From: Thermoplasmata archaeon
GTDB lineage: Archaea; Thermoplasmatota; Thermoplasmata; Thermoplasmatales; Thermoplasmataceae
DNA length: 5,215 nt
Direction of reading: 5' to 3'
Assembly (NCBI GenBank): GCA_021811525.1
Contig: JAJZOK010000133.1
Span: 1-5,215, forward strand
In this document: piece by piece, positions 5,200-5,215 of the stretch
How the letters are laid out: each line of letters begins with the position of its first letter
Numbering within the stretch: position 1 is the first letter of the stretch
Program-made: the position numbers and the translations under genes
The notes under the pieces: generated by a model
Database searches by the model: none
What the model saw: the letters and a program-made list of their open reading frames with translations, nothing else
What the model was told of the DNA's origin: nothing

Positions 5200-5215
5200 C
5201 AGAACTCGTCCAGCA

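Overview
The window looks like chromosomal DNA from an acidophilic archaeon, most likely of the Thermoplasmata. The main reason is the large plus-strand gene. It encodes a sedolisin-type (peptidase family S53) acid protease followed by an array of 'FTETGLPTGTKW'-type repeats, a PEGA-like domain and a C-terminal membrane anchor, a style common in surface proteins of that group. T-rich gene ends, archaeal-looking TATA sequences and GGAG-type ribosome sites agree with this. The assignment rests on recalled family knowledge, not on a database search.

Layout: (1) Positions 1-3366, plus strand: the 3' 1121 codons of the protease. The 5' end, including signal peptide, propeptide and catalytic Glu, lies upstream of the window. 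(2) Positions 3367-3810: a convergent intergenic region of about 440 bp with no convincing protein gene. It holds T-rich terminator tracts and, at 3646-3780, a compact unit made of a TATA-like box, a GC-rich closing stem with nested hairpins and a 12-base direct repeat, then a T-rich tail. This could be a small structured RNA gene or the remnant of a transposon end. (3) Positions 3811-5215, minus strand: a tight run of small genes reading right to left. These are a 133-residue protein with a Cys/His zinc-knuckle-like motif, possibly a 25-codon ORF, a 54-residue protein with a CxxC zinc-ribbon-like motif, a 76-residue three-helix membrane protein, and a DUF1643 protein of 165 residues.

The minus-strand genes are separated by gaps or overlaps of only a few bases (ATGA overlap, GGAG sites placed just before starts, a one-base gap before the DUF1643 start), so they probably form one operon with coupled translation. 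Their joint function is unknown. The protease is probably displayed on the outside of the cell, held by its C-terminal helix and lifted off the membrane by nine beta-rich, frequently glycosylatable repeats.

The best candidates for something undescribed are the 3646-3780 structured element, the small zinc-protein/membrane-protein/DUF1643 operon, and the apparent loss of both calcium-binding aspartates in the protease.
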